Shown here one piece after another: positions 17,260 to 27,100 of a DNA stretch of 60,452 nt. The position numbers and the translations under genes were made by a program. Where the stretch lies: the NCBI GenBank assembly GCA_964343805.1, contig CAYFLR010000035.1:1-60452 (forward strand). The letters are read 5' to 3'. This DNA is from CAYFLR01 sp964343805 (GTDB taxonomy: Bacteria > Bdellovibrionota_B > Oligoflexia > CAYFLR01). Under the pieces are notes generated by a model. It made no database searches and was not told the origin of the DNA. It saw nothing but the letters and a program-made list of their open reading frames with translations. Each line of letters begins with the position of its first letter. Within the stretch, counting starts at the first letter, position 1.

Positions 17260-18599
17260 TGGCCTTAACCGGTTTACACATTCAAAAACTATTACCCAAA
17301 ACTAACTGCAAAGAGTGTGGTTCCAATACATGCCTCGCTTTTGCTATGAAGCTAGCTGCTAAAAAAGCGGACATCTCTGCTTGCCCTTATGCTTCCGAAG
17401 AAGCTGTCGCTAAGCTGGGTGCGGCCTATGCTCCACCAGTGAAAACCCTGACTTTAGGAAATCATTCTCCCCTTAAAACCGGCGGGGAGACAGTGCTCTA
17501 TCGCCATAAAAAGACCTTTGTGAATCGAACCGTCATTGGCGTCGAGGTGTCTGACACCCTGAAGGAAGATGAGTTAGGAGCTCTATTAAATCAGATCAAT
17601 GAATACCGTTATGAACGAGTGGGAGAGCTTTTTACCGTGGATCTGATTGGAGTGACCGGGGTAAAGTCGAATGAAACAGAGTTTGCGGATCTCGTAGATC
17701 ATATTTCAAAGAAAACTCAAAAGCCTTTAGCACTGCGCCATACCAATCGAGATGCTTTAGTGGCAGCAGCTAAAATCACCACCGGTGCTCAAAATATTCT
17801 CTATGCCGAAAACAGCCAGATGGTAGAAAGTCTTGTTGAAACGGTGAAAGAGACTGGACACTCCCTCACACTCTGCTCTGAAGAAATTGATCAGTTGGTG
17901 GCACTTTCTCAAAAAATGAAGGAGGCAGGGGTAGAAAACCTGCTGCTTGATTTTGGTCATCTCTCTTTACGGGATCGACTGCAAATCAATTCTCTTGTGC
18001 GCCAAACCGCCATTGAAGATGGCTTTAAGCCTTTGGGCTATCCCTTTATGAGGTATTTAACCGGAAATGATATGCTTGAAGATACGGTGGATGCCGTTAC
18101 TGAAATCACCAAATATGGAGGGGTGATGGTGCTGCCCTCCTTTGACCCCGCACTTATTTCATCGCTCTTTACCCTGCGACTCAATATATACACTGACCCT
18201 CAAAACCCGGTGCAGGTGGAGCCTAAAATCTACAGTGTGGGCGAGCCCGATCAAAGCTCTCCCGTTTTTGTCACCACCAATTTTTCACTTACCTTCTTTG
18301 TGGTTTCCGGCGAGATCGAAAACTGTGGTGTCAGCGCCTGGTTGGTGGTGCCTGAATGTGAAGGAATGAGCGTGTTAACCGCCTGGGCAGCGGGAAAATT
18401 CAGTGCAGCCTCTATTGGAAAATTTATAAAAGAGACCGAACTCGAAGCCAAGGTGAACACCCGAGAAATCATCATTCCTGGGCTTATCTCTCAAATCAGC
18501 GGCGAATTGGAAGAGGAATTACCTGGATGGAAAATTAAAATCGGTCCGCGGGAAGTGACAGATTTAGAAGGATTTGTGAAAGAACACTCCCTAAATTAA
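17259..18599 (+). CDS. acsC: corrinoid iron-sulfur protein large subunit
   Basis: Large (gamma) subunit of the corrinoid Fe-S protein, 446 aa, the usual length. The N-terminal [4Fe-4S] domain has Cys17, Cys20, Cys25 and Cys42 (KTNCKECGSNTC..ACPY). A TIM-barrel follows, then the C-terminal cobamide-binding domain (about 320-446) with SLTFFVVSGEIENCG and MSVLTAWAAGKFS. With AcsD it accepts and hands over the methyl group to ACS. It starts in a one-base overlap with acsD, implying translational coupling. Confidence 0.95.
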   Translation: MALTGLHIQKLLPKTNCKECGSNTCLAFAMKLAAKKADISACPYASEEAVAKLGAAYAPPVKTLTLGNHSPLKTGGETVLYRHKKTFVNRTVIGVEVSDTLKEDELGALLNQINEYRYERVGELFTVDLIGVTGVKSNETEFADLVDHISKKTQKPLALRHTNRDALVAAAKITTGAQNILYAENSQMVESLVETVKETGHSLTLCSEEIDQLVALSQKMKEAGVENLLLDFGHLSLRDRLQINSLVRQTAIEDGFKPLGYPFMRYLTGNDMLEDTVDAVTEITKYGGVMVLPSFDPALISSLFTLRLNIYTDPQNPVQVEPKIYSVGEPDQSSPVFVTTNFSLTFFVVSGEIENCGVSAWLVVPECEGMSVLTAWAAGKFSAASIGKFIKETELEAKVNTREIIIPGLISQISGELEEELPGWKIKIGPREVTDLEGFVKEHSLN

Positions 18600-18611
18600 C
18601 GAGAACCCATC

Positions 18612-20432
18612 ATGCCCAAAATCACTTTTGAATTTGACTCGGATGAGCTAAACACCCAAACCGTGAAGGTGGCCAGTGGAACTTTGCTTTCAGAAGCGGC
18701 CCATTTGGCTGGAATATCCATCAATCTTGAGTGTGGAGGCAGTGGGACCTGTGGCAAATGCAAAGTGCTACTGGATAATAAGTCCATCTTGTCCTGCGAA
18801 AAGCCGGTGGGAACTGAGGATCTTGTTGTTAAAGTCCCAAAGACCAGCCTAACTTCCTCTTTCGAAGTGGCAAGTACTTCCCACTCTATTTCATCATTCA
18901 CTTCTATGTACCACCATCAACCGCTCTTAGAACGCTACATTCTAACCCTTCCGCCCGCTCAGATGGATGATGGCATTAGCGATTTCCATCGATTTAAGAA
19001 AGAACTAGCAAACGCTTTGCCGGAGGAAGAACTTGATATCCCTCTCTCATTGATACAAAAACTGCCAAATGAGATAAGAAGAAATAGAGGAACCTTACAG
19101 GTCTTCCTGAGTCGAGTTCTGGAAGAATCTGTCAAAGTTATTGATATTGAAGCCAGTGACAGCATAGGAAAATCATTTGGTTTAGCTATTGATCTTGGAA
19201 CCACCACCATTGCCATGGCACTATTAGATCTAGAAACTGGCAACGTACTGGGTCATAAAACCATCTATAATCGGCAAAAAGATTGTGGGGCAGATATCAT
19301 CAGCCGGATTAACTATGCAAAGAATGCTGAAAGGATAGATGAACTAAAGCAGCTCGCCATTCAAGGTATTAATCAAACGGCTCGATCCCTTATCGATGAA
19401 GCGGAACTTTCCCCGGAGCAAATAAAGATTGCTCACATCTCAGGGAATACGGTGATGACTCATCTGCTGCTTGGAATAGTTCCTGAATATATCCGTTTGG
19501 ATCCGTACACTCCCGCTCTTTTAGATGTTCCTGCTTTTCGGGCTAAAGAGCTGGATCTGGCTATTCACCCAGAAGGAGTGGTGCTCTTCTCTCCCCATGT
19601 GGGGAGCTATGTGGGGGGAGACATTACCGCCGGTATATTAGCCACAGAGATAAATCAAACAAAGGATCAGGTCTCACTTTTTATGGATGTGGGCACCAAT
19701 GGTGAGCTAGTGATTGGCAATCAAGATTTTCTTATGACCTGTGCCTGTTCTGCCGGGCCTGCCTTTGAAGGAGGAGGTATAGAGCATGGCATGCGAGCTA
19801 TGAAAGGAGCCATCTCTGATGTTTCCCTCGATATTCCAAATGAGCAATTTCATTTGAAAGTGATCGGAGGTGGGAAAGCTGAAGGTATTTGCGGTTCTGC
19901 CATGATTGATCTTATAGCAGAACTTTTCAAAAAGGGGCTGATAGATGCTCGGGGAAAGTTCAATCGGGAAACATGCCCCGCTCTTTTCCTCAGTAGTGAA
20001 GGGAAGATTTACTTAAAACTGATAAATCGAATAACTATTAGTGAAAATGACATTGCCAATATCATCAGAGCCAAAGCGGCTATTTTTTCAGCCACTTTAC
20101 TTTTATTAAATCACCTGGAACTGGACTTTTCTCATGTGGAGAATTTTTATATTGCCGGAGGTTTTGGTGAAAATTTAAATTTGAAAAACGCCATAGCCAT
20201 CGGCCTTTTTCCCAACCTTCCTTACGAAAAATTTACCTATTTAGGCAACACCTCTTTAAAGGGCAGTATGGATCTTTTGCTCTCAAAAGAAGCTTATCAA
20301 ATTCAACAAGCATCCAGATTGAGGATGACCTATCTCAATTTGAATCATGAACCCGGCTATATGGATCAATATACTGCGGCGCTTTTTTTACCTCATACGG
20401 ATGAAAAGCTTTTTTCTAAAATTGATGATTAA
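18612..20432 (+). CDS. acsV: reductive activator of corrinoid Fe-S protein (RACo, ASKHA-type)
   Basis: ATP-dependent activator that re-reduces Co(II) in the corrinoid protein. The N-terminal [2Fe-2S] ferredoxin domain has Cys41, Cys47, Cys50 and Cys62 (CGGSGTCGKC..LSCEKP). After a linker/middle region the ASKHA (actin-like ATPase, DUF4445) domain begins at about residue 190 with LAIDLGTTTIAMALLD, followed by FMDVGTNGELV, CSAGPAFEGGGIEHGMRA and FYIAGGFGENL. Length 606 aa is typical. It is the last gene of the acs operon; its stop overlaps that of the convergent hybrid kinase by 4 bases. Confidence 0.92.
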   Translation: MPKITFEFDSDELNTQTVKVASGTLLSEAAHLAGISINLECGGSGTCGKCKVLLDNKSILSCEKPVGTEDLVVKVPKTSLTSSFEVASTSHSISSFTSMYHHQPLLERYILTLPPAQMDDGISDFHRFKKELANALPEEELDIPLSLIQKLPNEIRRNRGTLQVFLSRVLEESVKVIDIEASDSIGKSFGLAIDLGTTTIAMALLDLETGNVLGHKTIYNRQKDCGADIISRINYAKNAERIDELKQLAIQGINQTARSLIDEAELSPEQIKIAHISGNTVMTHLLLGIVPEYIRLDPYTPALLDVPAFRAKELDLAIHPEGVVLFSPHVGSYVGGDITAGILATEINQTKDQVSLFMDVGTNGELVIGNQDFLMTCACSAGPAFEGGGIEHGMRAMKGAISDVSLDIPNEQFHLKVIGGGKAEGICGSAMIDLIAELFKKGLIDARGKFNRETCPALFLSSEGKIYLKLINRITISENDIANIIRAKAAIFSATLLLLNHLELDFSHVENFYIAGGFGENLNLKNAIAIGLFPNLPYEKFTYLGNTSLKGSMDLLLSKEAYQIQQASRLRMTYLNLNHEPGYMDQYTAALFLPHTDEKLFSKIDD

Positions 20433-22438
20433 GTAAGAAATTGCAGGAGGGTTTTTAGAAAATCTTTTCGTTTGACGGGTTTTGTCAAATGGTAGTTACA
20501 TCCAGCCTCTAGACTTTGAGCCTTCTCTTCCGGCATAGCGTGAGCAGTAATTGATATGATGGGAGTGGGCTTTAATCCTTCACTTTTTTCATAGGAGCGA
20601 ATCTTTGCGGTGGCTTCATATCCATCCATGAGTGGCATTTTGATATCCATTAACACCAAATCAAAGCGTCCTTTTTGGAAGGCTTCCACCGCTTCTAAGC
20701 CGTTTTCAGCTATTTTGATATTACACTGAAAGGGATCCAAATAAGCTTCAATAATGATTCTGTTTACCTCTAAGTCTTCCACCAATAGAATGTGCTTATT
20801 GGAGAGAGCTTCTTGTAAGTGATTCTCATGGGGTTGAATGTCCGATGTTTCAGGGGTTTCTACATTTTCTTCAAGTTTTGCCGGGAGAGGAACGGTAAAG
20901 TTTACAGTGGTACCTTGGTCTTCTTTACTTTCAATGGTAATAGATCCTTTTAAAAACTTTGCGAGTTTTTGACAAATAGTTAGGCCTAAGCCGGTGCCTC
21001 CATGGGGGCTGCTGGTGGAATTATCCGCTCTGGTAAAGGAGTCATACATAACATCTAGAAAATTCGCCGGAATACCAATGCCCGTATCTTTTACCATAAA
21101 AACTACATTGTCATCTTCGCCTGACTTCACATTTAAGTTGACCGTTCCTTCTTTGGTATATTTAAGTGCATTATCAACCAGGTTGGTTAAGATTTGTCGA
21201 ATTCTCTGAGAGTCACTTTCCACTTGATGAGCAATATTCTCATCAATTTCTAAGATGAAATTTAAATTTTTATTGGAGGCTTTAATTTTTGCTGTTTCTA
21301 TAATTTCATTGAGCAAAGAATGGAGGCTAAAAGGTTTGATTTCCAATTGCAGATGGTTGGCTTCGATTTTTGAGAGATCGAGTATATCATTGATTATATT
21401 CAGTAGGGATTCTCCTGAAGTTTTCAGATGATCAAGGTATTTTTTTTGTTTCGCCTCATCCTTATTCCTTGTTAATAAATTAGTAATGCCAAGAATTCCA
21501 CTGATGGGAGTGCGTATCTCGTGCGACATAGTCGCTAAAAAGGAACTTTTTGATTGATTGGCGTATTCAGCTTTTACTTTAGCTACTCTTAAAGATCGTT
21601 CTAACTCGGTTCGTTTAGTGATATCTCTAATAAAACAGGAAAAGATTCTGTTTCCCTCATGGGTTATGTAAGAAGAAAAAGACGTTTCTATAGGAACTAA
21701 GGATTGATCTTTACGCAGGCCCATCAGTTCCAAAGGTTCACTGGAGTGTTTATGTTGGCCTGTTTGTAATACTTCTTTTATTCCTTGGGCATGATCATCT
21801 AAATGGGTTTCGGGTATCAAAACGGCGATGGGTTTTCCCATTATCTCTTCTGGGGTGTAGTTGAATAATTTTTGAGCCCCTTTATTCCAGAAGATAATCT
21901 TCCCATCTTGATCGCTGGTGATGATGGAATCACTGGTTTGGTTAATTTCAACCGTTCTTTCTCGAATCAGGAATTCTAATTCTTTGTTAGTTTCTTGCAG
22001 GGCTTCCTCTTTTTGTTTAAGTTCTTCGAGTGCTTGGTGGAGATTTTGCTCTCTTTGGAAAAGTTTCATGTAGTGGGAAATTCGGTTGAGCAGGAGATTG
22101 TCATCAATGGGTTTGGTTAAATAATCAATGGCGCCGACTTTATATCCACGCTCTGCAAACTCTTCTGATTTATAAACTGCAGTCACAAATATAATGGGGA
22201 TATCTCGACTTTTAGAGGTCATTTTCAGATGTTTAGCAATTTCATAGCCATCCATTTCAGGCATTTGAATATCTAGCAGGATGAGATCAATTTGCTGTTC
22301 AATAACGAGAGCGAGGGTTTGTTCTCCTGATTCAGCTTCGATAATATTGATTTGATCGAGTCTTTCTAGTAAAGTTTTTAAGGAATAGCGATTCTCAGGA
22401 ATGTCATCCACAATTAAAATATTAAAAAGCTGACTCAT
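20429..22438 (-). CDS. hybrid sensor histidine kinase (REC-PAS-HisKA-HATPase-REC)
   Basis: Cytoplasmic hybrid kinase of 669 aa with no membrane segment. Domain order: receiver (about 6-122, phosphoacceptor Asp56 in LILLDIQMPEMDG), coiled coil (125-160), PAS/PAC (about 165-280; IIFWNKGAQKLFNYTPEEI, CFIRDITKRTELE), HisKA (FLATMSHEIRTPISGILG), HATPase_c (QILTNLVDNALKYTKEG, DTGIGIP, HGGTGLGL) and a C-terminal receiver (LVLMDIKMPLMDG, ITAHAM..KPV). It is the last gene of a four-gene - strand operon, 12 bases after the CheR-fusion gene, so it probably takes phosphoryl groups from, or signals with, the 1331-aa kinase encoded upstream. Confidence 0.92.
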   Translation of the reverse strand: MSQLFNILIVDDIPENRYSLKTLLERLDQINIIEAESGEQTLALVIEQQIDLILLDIQMPEMDGYEIAKHLKMTSKSRDIPIIFVTAVYKSEEFAERGYKVGAIDYLTKPIDDNLLLNRISHYMKLFQREQNLHQALEELKQKEEALQETNKELEFLIRERTVEINQTSDSIITSDQDGKIIFWNKGAQKLFNYTPEEIMGKPIAVLIPETHLDDHAQGIKEVLQTGQHKHSSEPLELMGLRKDQSLVPIETSFSSYITHEGNRIFSCFIRDITKRTELERSLRVAKVKAEYANQSKSSFLATMSHEIRTPISGILGITNLLTRNKDEAKQKKYLDHLKTSGESLLNIINDILDLSKIEANHLQLEIKPFSLHSLLNEIIETAKIKASNKNLNFILEIDENIAHQVESDSQRIRQILTNLVDNALKYTKEGTVNLNVKSGEDDNVVFMVKDTGIGIPANFLDVMYDSFTRADNSTSSPHGGTGLGLTICQKLAKFLKGSITIESKEDQGTTVNFTVPLPAKLEENVETPETSDIQPHENHLQEALSNKHILLVEDLEVNRIIIEAYLDPFQCNIKIAENGLEAVEAFQKGRFDLVLMDIKMPLMDGYEATAKIRSYEKSEGLKPTPIISITAHAMPEEKAQSLEAGCNYHLTKPVKRKDFLKTLLQFLT

Positions 22439-22450
22439 TATTTAGATCCT

Positions 22451-24106
22451 TTATTGGTTTAATCTATAAATTCTCATAGAAATATTGTCTTCACAAAAAT
22501 AATCTTCTCCCACCCCAGAGTTGAGGTTTTCTTTTGCCCCCAACATAAATAACCCATCTTTATGAAGCGATTTGGAAAACAATCTTGCCACTTTCTTTTG
22601 TAAGTTTTTGTTAAAATATATTAAAACATTGCTACATATTATTAACTGAAATTCGTTAAAGACTCCATCTGCTGCCAAGGAGTGCTGATAGAAAAGGATT
22701 TTCTTTTTCAAGAAGTTGGCAACTTCCACAAAACTTCCATAGTTTTTAAAGTAATCCTTTATATCTGCTTTTCCTCCTGACATATTATAATTCTCTTCGT
22801 ACTTTTCCCACTTTTTAATTCCATAGAGTCCATTTTTCGCCTGATTTAAAAAAGAAGGGTTAATATCAGTGGCATAAATTTGGGTTTGATCTAACAGTCC
22901 TTCTTCATGAAGTAAAATAGCAAGGGAATAGGCCGTCTCACCACTAGAGCAGCCGGCTATCCAAATCTTGAGATGAGGGAAAGACTTCAGAAAAGGTAAG
23001 ACTTCGGCTCTTAAGAATGCTAACTGCTGGGGATGGCGGAAAAAGTCAGTTACTCCAATGCAAAGATCGGTGAACAACTTTTCAAAATAACTATATTTCG
23101 TGAGAATCAATTTCTGAAAATCATAAAAAGAATCAAGTTTCAATTGACTCATGTGTTGTGAGACTCGACGACTTAAAGTTCCGGTCGTATAAGATTGAAA
23201 TGCATATCCATAACGCTCTTCCACCGCTTCGAAGAAGGTTTTTAGAAGGGGGAGGCTTGGTTCCGTTGTTGGATCGCTAGCTGCACCCAAAAAAGAAGCG
23301 GTTTCTTTTAGTGATAATTTTAAAATTTTTTCCTTACCGGACGTCTCTTCCTCTGCACTATCTACTATAATAGCTAAGCCACCAACATCATTTATGAGTT
23401 GAATAGAGTGATCATCATTTAAAAGTTGGTCATCTAAATAAGCGGCAATGAGATGATCCCCATACTCCCTAGCCAAAGAGGTGTAAAGAGCCTCAATTGA
23501 GGGTCTAGCAGGATCTTTACTCTGATCTTGGGTCAGATATAAAAAACCCTTGTGGACTTTCATGTTAAAGGAGGGGGGAGAAATATAGATTGTTTTGGGT
23601 TCGATAGGTATCATATGGTGGGGTAAAACTAAGCTGTAGTTCGTTTTGATCTGTAAAATGGCATCTAATAAGTTAAGCTGATCTTTTGGCACTTGGAGGG
23701 CTACGAATATGGATATATTACCATCAGGTAGTCCTTCAATGATGCTGCATAATTTATCTATTTGGGAAGTTGTGCCACATAAAGCCAATGCTTTTATATT
23801 ACTCGAAGGACTGGAGGTGACGCTGAGAGGGGGTCTATAGAGAAAAGGGAAATCCAGGTGATGGAGGTAAGTGACTAAACTCGGATTATAAACAAATATT
23901 TGAGTGATTCGCTTTTTTTGATAAGCATCATAGAGTGGTTTTAGAAGATTGGTAGGTAGGAAGCTGGCATCATAAAGAGATACTTCGGTGTTGGTAAGAT
24001 GAGGGTTTTCTATAAGAGTTGCAATCTCTGTTAATTGCTCTTTTTCAATTTCTCCAGTTATATTGAGTGAACTGGATTGCCCTGTTTTATTTATTGTTAT
24101 ACTCAT
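22451..24106 (-). CDS. STAS-like / degenerate CheB-like / CheR methyltransferase fusion
   Basis: 551 aa in three parts. Residues 1-85 look STAS-like (LNITGEIEKEQLTEIATLI). Residues 105-265 follow the CheB methylesterase layout (ALCGTTSQIDKL, YISPPSFNMKVHKGFLYL, EYGDHLIAAYLDD) but without the catalytic His (now ALQV) and without the LTGMGxDG loop, so this part is probably inactive. Residues 285-551 are a complete CheR glutamate methyltransferase: RRVSQHMSQL, SAM site WIAGCSSGETAYSLAILL, IYATDINPSFL and IICSNVLIYFN. The start overlaps the stop of the 1331-aa kinase gene by 4 bases (ATGA). No chemoreceptor gene is nearby, so its substrate may be the kinases' coiled coils. Confidence 0.8.
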   Translation of the reverse strand: MSITINKTGQSSSLNITGEIEKEQLTEIATLIENPHLTNTEVSLYDASFLPTNLLKPLYDAYQKKRITQIFVYNPSLVTYLHHLDFPFLYRPPLSVTSSPSSNIKALALCGTTSQIDKLCSIIEGLPDGNISIFVALQVPKDQLNLLDAILQIKTNYSLVLPHHMIPIEPKTIYISPPSFNMKVHKGFLYLTQDQSKDPARPSIEALYTSLAREYGDHLIAAYLDDQLLNDDHSIQLINDVGGLAIIVDSAEEETSGKEKILKLSLKETASFLGAASDPTTEPSLPLLKTFFEAVEERYGYAFQSYTTGTLSRRVSQHMSQLKLDSFYDFQKLILTKYSYFEKLFTDLCIGVTDFFRHPQQLAFLRAEVLPFLKSFPHLKIWIAGCSSGETAYSLAILLHEEGLLDQTQIYATDINPSFLNQAKNGLYGIKKWEKYEENYNMSGGKADIKDYFKNYGSFVEVANFLKKKILFYQHSLAADGVFNEFQLIICSNVLIYFNKNLQKKVARLFSKSLHKDGLFMLGAKENLNSGVGEDYFCEDNISMRIYRLNQ

Positions 24107-27100
24107 CCTTTTTTAATCCAGGCTTGCACCATATTTATTAACATATCATAGTCCACAGGTTTAGAAAGGTAATCATCAGCACCTGCCTTTAAACAGTTTT
24201 GCCGGTCTTCTTTTAGCGCTTTGGCGGTTAAGGCAATGATGGTAATATCACTTAAGATTGGATTGGATCGAATGGCCTTAATCGCGCTATATCCATCCAT
24301 TTCGGGCATCATAATGTCCATGATAACTAAATCACATTTCTCCTTGTTTAGGAGATCTAATGCTTTTTTACCATTTATGGCATTGTCCACAGTCGCCCCA
24401 TTTTGCTCTAATGAAGAGGTTAACACATAAAGATTTCTTAGATCATCGTCAGCCACCAGTATGCGTTTGCCTTTTAATTTTTTTGATGCTGATATATTTG
24501 GAGGTTTTGAGATCCGTTCTTGCTTTTCTAAAGATTGGGTTAGAAATCTCTCGATTTCTTTGGAAATCCGGCGGCTATCTTGAGGGCATTTTTGTATGAT
24601 GCTCTCTGAATAAAGGCTGAGCTTGCTATGCCTTTCCTCGTTTAAGTTCTCATTGCAATAAATAACTATTGGGAGATCTGGTTGTCTAGCCGCAGCCTTC
24701 TTACAAAAATCCAGACAGTCAATATTCTTCATCTGATAATCAACAAATAATATGTCATAGAGATTATGGGAAAGCTTTTCTAAGGTTTCCAAACCACAGT
24801 TAAGAGAAGTCAATTTAGTATTTGACCCTAGAAAAGGAGAAATAATAGACGGCTTTAAATCAGGGCCTTCAACTACAAGCAAGTTTTTATGCTCTTTGCT
24901 AATAAACTGCAGTAAAGTTTGCTCAGCTTTTTGTATTTGGCTATCAGTGACCGGCTTTTGCAAAAAACCCAAAGCCCCTTGCTCGATCAGAGATAGGTCT
25001 CTATCTTGAGCAGATATTATATAAATGGGGATATCTTTAAGGTTAATGTCTGTTTTTAATGACTCTAATACTTTTTCACCTCTCATATCGGGCAAACCTA
25101 AGTCGAGTATAATTCCTGCCGGCAGATGATTTCGAGCCAGTTCAATCCCTTCTTTTCCAGTTTGAGCAGCTAGAGTGACAAGTCCCTTTTTCTCATTAAG
25201 AAAAGTGATATTAGTAATAAAATTCTTATCGTCATCTATGATGAGGATAGATTCCCCTTTTGCTACTTTGGTCTCCTTTTGAGGTAAAATGGGGGGAGCT
25301 TTAGTTTTACTAGGACTCATAGAGGGGACCAGTAATGTAAAGGTACTTCCTTTATTTGGGGCACTTTCTACCGTTAAAGAGGCACCCAGGAGTTGGGCAA
25401 ACTCTTTAGAAATAGAAAGTCCCAACCCGGTTCCTCCATAGATTCTTGATATTGAGCTATCTACTTGCCTGAAAGCTTCAAAGATTTTTTCTAGTTGATC
25501 CTTTGGTATGCCTATTCCCGTATCTGTAACGGTTATTTGCAAAGTATACTGTGGATTTTGACTCTCTGAAAATTGGAGTTTTATTCTTCCTTTGGAGGTG
25601 AACTTAAAGGCATTGGAAAGTAGGTTACGGATAATTTGCACCAACTTTTGCCTATCACTTACAATATGGTCTTTAAATTCATCTTCTACTAGGTATTCTA
25701 TCTTTTTCTCATGGGAAGTTTCCTTAAACATGACATTCATCTCATCTGCTATTTCAGCAGTATGTATATCCTCTTGGTGGAGATCAACTCGTCCTGCTTC
25801 GATTTTGGAAAGATCGAGCACATCATTTATCAGCCTCAATAATTCGTTCCCTGAATTAAAAATTACCTCGGATTTTTTTACTGTATCTTCATCAAACTTG
25901 TTGTCTTCATTTCTTAACATCATTTTGGAAATAACATTTATAGAGTTCAGCGGGGTTCTTAGTTCATGGGACATATTGGCCAAGAAATCCGATTTGTATT
26001 GGTTGGCTTCTTCTAGTTGTTTAGCGCGGGCATTCACTTCGTCTTGAGTCTTCTCTAAGGCTTCATTTTTTTGCTGTAACTCATTGGATTGGAGCTCTAG
26101 CTGCTGTCGATGCTCTTCCATCTGGGCGTTGGCTTCTCTTAATTCTTCAGTTTGTTGCTGTAACTGAGATTGCTGCTCTTCCATTTTAGCATTGGTTTCT
26201 TGCAACTCTTCTCGTTGATTCTCGGATTGTCGTGCCGCTTCTTCTGTTTGAATGAGAAGTTTGGCTATTCTTTCTCTTTGCAGGGACATAAATAGGAAAG
26301 AGGTGATAACTTGAGTGGCATTAACCAGAAAATCCATACGGGCTTCTTCCAGCTCATTAAATCCACTCACTTCCAATACTCCTAGTAGCTCCTCTTCGTT
26401 GATGAGCGGGTGGGTATAAACATAAAAGGGGGTTGTGGTAGAAGTCCCTGTCAGAATAGGGGCGGTTTTGTTATGTTCATAAACTTTCAAAAAGATAGGT
26501 TTTAGTTCTAACGCGGTTTGACCTATTGAGCCCTCGCCTAACATAAAAGAGCTAACTGGAGCTTTATATTGGGAGAGCATATAAGCACCCAAGAGATCGA
26601 GGCTCTTTTGGTGGGTGTTATAGACATAAAAAACACCTCGACCCATTTCTAAATAATTAGCCACAAACGAAAGTGCTTTCTCAGCCAGAATCTTGCTAGG
26701 GTGGTCGCCACTCAGCTCTTCACTGAGCTTATTAATGCCATCTTTATGCCAGTTTTGCTGAAGGGTAAATAATTGGTTTTGGCGGAGAATTTGGGTCATA
26801 TTGTTGATGGCATTGCCTAAGCCATCTTCATTCGAAAGAAGTTTGACTTTGCTATTGAAATTTCCTTGGGCAATGGAATCTGCTTGCAGAGTAAGTGTTA
26901 GCATGCTGCGGGTTACTTGCTCAGTTGAATCAAGCATTTGTCGAATTTCATCATTGTTATGGTAAACAATTTTTTCGCTTTTCACTTGGCCTTTGCCGAG
27001 CATTTGCAATTGTCTGGTGACAAACAACAGGGGCTTCATTAAACCGTCTATATAAAAATGGGATGAAATGAATACTAAAACCACCATGATCAAGACCAGT

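Noticed and set aside
22451..24106. Active CheB methylesterase
   Set aside because: Catalytic His and the LTGMGxDG loop are replaced; only the fold outline remains.
25592..26047. + strand open frame of 151 codons inside the hybrid kinase gene
   Set aside because: It lies opposite the HisKA/HATPase region and has Ser-rich composition typical of an antisense shadow.
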